Shown piece by piece: positions 6,805-9,915 of a stretch of 9,915 nucleotides of DNA. Origin of the DNA: an uncultured Lachnospiraceae bacterium. Lineage in GTDB: Bacteria; Bacillota; Clostridia; Lachnospirales; Lachnospiraceae. The first letter of the stretch is position 1, and each line of letters starts with the position of its first letter. The notes beneath the pieces were generated by a model that was given only the letters and a program-made list of their open reading frames with translations, ran no database searches and had not been told where the DNA came from. A program made the translations under genes and the position numbers. The DNA lies in contig CAJUHG010000088.1 in NCBI GenBank assembly GCA_910586005.1, positions 1 to 9,915 on the forward strand. Reading direction: 5' to 3'.

Positions 6805-7368
6805 GTATCTAAATGAATATTTCTACTTATTCTCGTTGGAGAAAATTGCCACTTTTATACCTTATGAAATAGTTGAAGGGTTATAATGGAATACTCCAGA
6901 AATAACAGTTGTCCCAGTGGTTATCTAATTTCCGACTGAGATAAAAGCCTCCAACGTATTGTAGAGATGCAAACCACAACAAGAACATAAATAATGTTCT
7001 TGAAATTATCTCTTTTAGGATTACTCTTGATAGATATATCAAATGTAAGATATCTTCATCTCTATATTCAAACAAACTCTGAAATCCGCCAGAATTCTCT
7101 CTTGTGGAGAAACCCAACTCCCACTAAGACGAATTTCTTACCATTTATTATCTAATCAGAGGCATTCTAATATTTAAGATTGGAGGCGATTGATTGGACT
7201 AATTATGGAAAAAAGATAATCTAATTATCAGTGAAATTAATAATTAATAAAGAAACTTCTTTAAAGCAAAATATCACTTTTATTTTCTATTATTGAAATT
7301 AACCTGATAATAGAAATATATTTTGTAATAAGAATGCAATCTTAATAATCGTCACTAGAATATGAACT

Positions 7369-7446
7369 ATGCAAAATTTGTACCTTAAATATAATGAAAT
7401 TTTTTATGACCGATTTACAAAAGATGAACAGCTTTTATTTCTGTGA
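7369..7446 (+). other. 25-codon open frame, possible gene remnant
   Basis: ATG at 7369 opens 25 codons ending in YNEIFYDRFTKDEQLLFL and a TGA at 7444. The wording resembles a real helical protein end, loosely like MarR-type C-termini, and it lies 125 bp before the flavoprotein gene. No ribosome site precedes it, and the frame is stopped just upstream by TGA at 7363. I treat it as a possible remnant, not a gene. Confidence 0.15.
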
Positions 7447-7477
7447 GTAACAAGCGAAGTAGACACACTACATGCAC

Positions 7478-7509
7478 TGTGAGATATTTGATTTGAAAAT
7501 TATCTCACA
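7478..7509 (+). promoter_or_regulatory. 9-bp inverted repeat upstream of the flavoprotein gene
   Basis: TGTGAGATA (7478-7486) and TATCTCACA (7501-7509) form a perfect inverted repeat with a 14-base spacer, 63 bp before the ATG at 7572. A weak promoter pair, TTGATT (7488-7493) and AATACT (7512-7517) with an 18-bp spacer, lies across it, so a protein bound here would block transcription. The spacing does not match CRP. No T-run follows, so it is not a terminator. Confidence 0.4.
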
Positions 7510-7571
7510 AGAATACTCAAAATACTAATAAAAGCAAAACATGCAAACAATTAATTTCAGGAGGATTTCAA

Positions 7572-8000
7572 ATGAAGTCTAAAGAACATATCTATGATTT
7601 TATTCAAAAGCAACGGGTAGCATTCATTGGCTCTATAGACGAAGATGGGTTTCCAAACCTAAAAGCCATGTATGTACCACGAAAAATAGATGGAAATATT
7701 TTTTATTTTGCAACAAATACATCTTCTTTAAGAACTCAGCAATTTTTAAAAAATCCCAAAGCAAGTATTTATTTTTGCAATAAAGGTCGATTTCGTTATG
7801 AAGGACTTATGCTTATGGGTACAATGGAAGTATTAGAAGATGCTAAAACCAAACAAGAAATTTGGCGCAACGGCGATATTATGTTCTATGAAGGTGGTGC
7901 CACAGATCCCAATTACTGCGTTTTGAAATTCACTGCAAAAAAAGGTAGACATTATTTTGACTTGAAAACAGAAAATTTTATAGTTGATGAATTAGAATAA
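7572..8000 (+). CDS. Pyridoxamine 5'-phosphate oxidase-like FMN-binding split-barrel protein
   Basis: Small predicted cytoplasmic flavoprotein (142 aa). The family pattern is clear: a short N-terminal helix, then a strand VAFIGSIDEDGFPNLKAM (16-33), and IFYFATNTSSLRTQQFLKNPKASIYF (43-68), whose Ser/Thr-rich turn and basic residue typically bind the FMN phosphate. The barrel strand YEGLMLMGTMEVLED (76-90) follows, and the C-terminal strand VLKFTAKKGRHYFD is at 117-130. Members include general-stress-protein-26-like proteins and flavin- or heme-binding oxidoreductases, and true pyridoxine biosynthesis is unlikely at this size. AGGAGG at 7559-7564, 7 bases before the ATG, is an excellent ribosome site. 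The gene is monocistronic, with an inverted repeat upstream and palindromic repeats directly after the stop. Confidence 0.9.
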   Translation: MKSKEHIYDFIQKQRVAFIGSIDEDGFPNLKAMYVPRKIDGNIFYFATNTSSLRTQQFLKNPKASIYFCNKGRFRYEGLMLMGTMEVLEDAKTKQEIWRNGDIMFYEGGATDPNYCVLKFTAKKGRHYFDLKTENFIVDELE

Positions 8001-8045
8001 TAGAATCACAAGCATCATGCTCTGCGAACTTTCTATTATCATAAA
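7999..8045 (+). repeat. Palindromic intergenic repeat, copy 2 (variant)
   Basis: AATAGAA (7999-8005) and TTTCTATT (8030-8037) form the arms. The right half, CTGCGAACTTTCTATTATCATAAA, agrees almost fully with copy 1, while the left-centre is longer and diverged. It begins inside the stop codon of the flavoprotein gene and shares its last A with copy 3. Confidence 0.6.
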
Positions 8046-8085
8046 CAATAGAAAACACACTTTGCCAACTTTCTATTATCATAAA
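8045..8085 (+). repeat. 41-bp palindromic intergenic repeat, copy 3
   Basis: It matches copy 1 (95-135, minus strand) at 37 of 41 positions. Arms are AATAGAAA (8047-8054) and TTTCTATT (8070-8077). It is placed head to tail with copy 2, between the flavoprotein gene and the shared terminator. Confidence 0.75.
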
Positions 8086-8092
8086 TACAAAA

Positions 8093-8136
8093 CCATAAGC
8101 CAAGTTCAGAACATTTGAACTTGACTTATGGTTTTT
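8093..8136 (-). terminator. Shared bidirectional terminator between converging genes
   Basis: CCATAAG-C-CAAGTTCA (8093-8108) pairs with TGAACTTG-A-CTTATGG (8116-8131) around a 7-base loop. The one C/A mismatch on + becomes a G-U pair on the minus strand, so the hairpin is stronger for the kinase transcript, which stops at 8143. T-tracts follow on both strands (8132-8136 on +, and opposite 8087-8092 on minus). It also ends the + strand flavoprotein transcript. Confidence 0.9.
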
Positions 8137-8142
8137 ATATTC

Positions 8143-9915
8143 TTATGATAAAAATTTCTGCAAAGTGCGCATACACTCTTTTAAATCAATTGGTTTTGCA
8201 ATATGAGCATCCATACCCACTTCTAGACAATGTTGTGCATCATCAGAAAAAGCATCTGCTGTCATTGCAATAATTGGTAAACCATTATCTGAACGTTCCA
8301 ATGCACGAATTGCAACTGTAGCATCATAACCATTCATTACTGGCATACGAATATCCATAAGAATTGCATCATAGAATCCAATCTCAGATTTTTCAAATTT
8401 TTCAAGACATTCCTTCCCATTGATTGCCCGCTCAAGAACAAGCCCCACACAAGAAAGAATTTCACTAATAAATTCCCAATTTACATCAATATCTTCCGCA
8501 AGCAAGATATGTTTTCCCTCAAAGTCTATCTCTGCTTCTTCCTCATCCTCTTCATAAGCAACACCTTCCATATATTTCCTCAAATATATAAATAATGTAG
8601 ATTTAAACAAAGGTTTAGAAATAAAGCCCTCAATCTCAGAGGCTTCCACTTCATATTCTAGCTCACTCCAATCATAAGCAGAAATCAAAAATGCAGGAAT
8701 CTTCTTATCATTACCTGTAACATTTCTCATCTCACGGATTACTTCAATTCCATTCATATAAGGCATTTTCCAATCTACCAAAACAAAATCATAATCATTG
8801 TTTTGTAGATGGCGGTCTTCAATCATACGAATTGCCTGTCTACCATCTAATGTCCATTCTGTATGAACTCCAAGTTCTTGCAAATTAGATACTGCACTAG
8901 TACACAACTGTTCATTGTCATCCACTACTAATACATCCCAATGTGGAAGCATCATATCTTTTGCATCTATATCTGATTTTTTCAGATCTAAAATAATATG
9001 AAATTTACTTCCTTTCCCTTGCTCACTTTCTAGATCAATGGTACCTCCCATAAGATCTACAATCGCTTTTGTAATGGACATTCCCAGTCCAGTTCCTACA
9101 ATCTTTGCCACTTGGTCTGAATTTTCTCTTTCAAAACTCTCAAAGATTTTCTTTTGAAATTCTTCTGACATTCCAATCCCTGTATCTTCTACAATAAAAT
9201 GTGTTCGCACATACTCTTCTCCTTTTGGAGATTTCTCTTGATACAAATGCACATCAATTCTTCCCTCTTCTGGAGTAAACTTAGCTGCATTAGATAACAG
9301 ATTTAAAAGTACTTGATTTAATCGAACCGAATCACAGAAAACTTCTTCGGCCTCAATGGATTGAATAAAAATATCAAAATACTGATTTTTAGATTTTACT
9401 TGGGGCTGCATAATATTTACAATATCATCCATCGTCTCTCTTAAAGACATCTGGTTCATATTTAGTGTCATTTTTCCGCTTTCAATCTTAGACATATCTA
9501 AAACATCATTAATTAATCCTAACAAATGTTTACTAGATAATTTTACTTTATTTAAACAGTCTACCACACGTTCTGGATCTTTGATATTTTTTAGAGCAAT
9601 CTCTGTCATTCCAATAATGGCATTCATAGGAGTACGTATATCATGACTCATACTAGACAGAAATTCACTCTTTGCTTTGTCTGAACTAATTGCCTTTTGC
9701 TTTGCTTTATTTAATTCCTGCATCTGACGTATAGAAAATTTAAAATACATAAAGAATACAACAGACATTGCCACCAAAATCATAACAGAAGAAACAATCA
9801 TAATGCCCACTCGTTGGAGATCCAAACTACTAATAGGTCCATCCATAGCTTCACTATTCATTACAGTAATCAAATACCAATCAATATTTTCAGAAATTGG
9901 TGTACAGTATGTATA
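8143..9915 (-). CDS. Membrane hybrid histidine kinase with two receivers, 5' partial
   Basis: Sensor kinase, 590 residues visible, open to the window edge. The frame reads straight through to 9915, so the TTG at 9873 is an internal Leu codon and not the start. The first visible residues (ISENIDWYLITVMN) look like the end of an extracellular Cache-type sensor. A membrane helix lies at about 38-60. Next come the H-box SHDIRTP with phospho-acceptor His91, the ATPase N-box NLLSNAAKF, G1 DTGIGM (about 244-249), F-box and G2 GTGLGM (274-279). Receiver 1 has Asp381 and receiver 2 Asp521, each with the upstream acidic pair (DD or ED) and a conserved Lys (434, 574). There is no Hpt domain, so phosphate must pass to a separate protein, or the receivers act as outputs or brakes. 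No partner regulator is in the window. Confidence 0.95.
   Translation of the reverse strand, partial: YTYCTPISENIDWYLITVMNSEAMDGPISSLDLQRVGIMIVSSVMILVAMSVVFFMYFKFSIRQMQELNKAKQKAISSDKAKSEFLSSMSHDIRTPMNAIIGMTEIALKNIKDPERVVDCLNKVKLSSKHLLGLINDVLDMSKIESGKMTLNMNQMSLRETMDDIVNIMQPQVKSKNQYFDIFIQSIEAEEVFCDSVRLNQVLLNLLSNAAKFTPEEGRIDVHLYQEKSPKGEEYVRTHFIVEDTGIGMSEEFQKKIFESFERENSDQVAKIVGTGLGMSITKAIVDLMGGTIDLESEQGKGSKFHIILDLKKSDIDAKDMMLPHWDVLVVDDNEQLCTSAVSNLQELGVHTEWTLDGRQAIRMIEDRHLQNNDYDFVLVDWKMPYMNGIEVIREMRNVTGNDKKIPAFLISAYDWSELEYEVEASEIEGFISKPLFKSTLFIYLRKYMEGVAYEEDEEEAEIDFEGKHILLAEDIDVNWEFISEILSCVGLVLERAINGKECLEKFEKSEIGFYDAILMDIRMPVMNGYDATVAIRALERSDNGLPIIAMTADAFSDDAQHCLEVGMDAHIAKPIDLKECMRTLQKFLS

Larger units (their letters stand above)
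6670..7571. other. AT-rich gene-free region with palindromes
   Basis: About 900 bp between two divergent genes. A 78-codon minus-strand frame (7117-6881) lacks a ribosome site and family resemblance, and I do not call it a gene. Inverted repeats seen, beyond those listed separately, are AAGAACAT/ATGTTCTT (6981-7001), a 6-bp TTGATA/TATCAA hairpin near 7027-7042, and TTTCTATTAT/ATAATAGAAA (7284-7316, 13-base loop). The mixture of short frames and hairpins suggests decayed accessory DNA, but no source element is recognised. Confidence 0.6.

Noticed and set aside
6881..7117. 78-codon minus-strand open frame
   Set aside because: No ribosome site, no recognised family, unlikely residue mix, in a region full of stops; kept only as possible decayed material.
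7478..7509. CRP-type operator
   Set aside because: Half-sites TGTGA and TCACA are 22 bases apart instead of 6.
7999..8085. CRISPR array
   Set aside because: Only two adjacent diverged repeat copies with no spacer between them, and palindromic ends typical of intergenic repeats.
9871..9873. TTG start codon for the histidine kinase
   Set aside because: The frame continues upstream to the window edge with sensor-like residues, so the gene is truncated by the window and this is an internal Leu.

Overview
The window looks like chromosome of a low-GC Gram-positive anaerobe, most likely a clostridium of the Lachnospiraceae type. The evidence is the AT-rich DNA, strong purine-rich Shine-Dalgarno sites, a lipobox solute-binding protein, and a two-receiver hybrid kinase with the H-box wording common in gut Clostridia. 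No 16S or other decisive marker is present, so the taxon is inferred.

Layout: positions 1-49 are the 3' two thirds of a tRNA-Arg(ACG) on the + strand, followed by a stem-loop terminator that can work in both directions. Positions 177-5395 (minus strand) hold a complete five-gene ABC importer of the peptide/nickel (Opp/Dpp/Nik) class. In transcription order these are a lipoprotein binding protein, two permeases, a long ATPase with a Cys-rich C-terminal extension, and a short ATPase lacking that extension. Gene spacing is tight at the ATPase end (9 bp, then an 11 bp overlap). Upstream, at 5629-6579 on the same strand, is a Gfo/Idh/MocA-type NAD(P)-dependent oxidoreductase. The gap between it and the binding-protein gene (5396-5628) holds a small structured element. 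It resembles a tnpB-less IS200/IS605 remnant: a left-end hairpin with a bulge, then an omega-RNA-like fold whose last hairpin pairs properly only as minus-strand RNA.

Positions 6670-7571 form about 900 bp of very AT-rich DNA with no convincing gene but several palindromes. Positions 7572-8000 (+ strand) encode a small FMN-binding split-barrel (pyridoxamine-phosphate-oxidase-like) protein. Positions 8143-9915 (minus strand) carry most of a membrane hybrid histidine kinase whose N-terminal sensor lies beyond the window. The + gene and the kinase converge on a shared bidirectional terminator.

A 41-bp palindromic repeat occurs beside the tRNA terminator and again, as two tandem versions, after the flavoprotein gene, so it is a dispersed intergenic repeat. 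The most interesting item is the omega-RNA-like element directly upstream of the transporter operon. The rest is ordinary accessory and housekeeping content.
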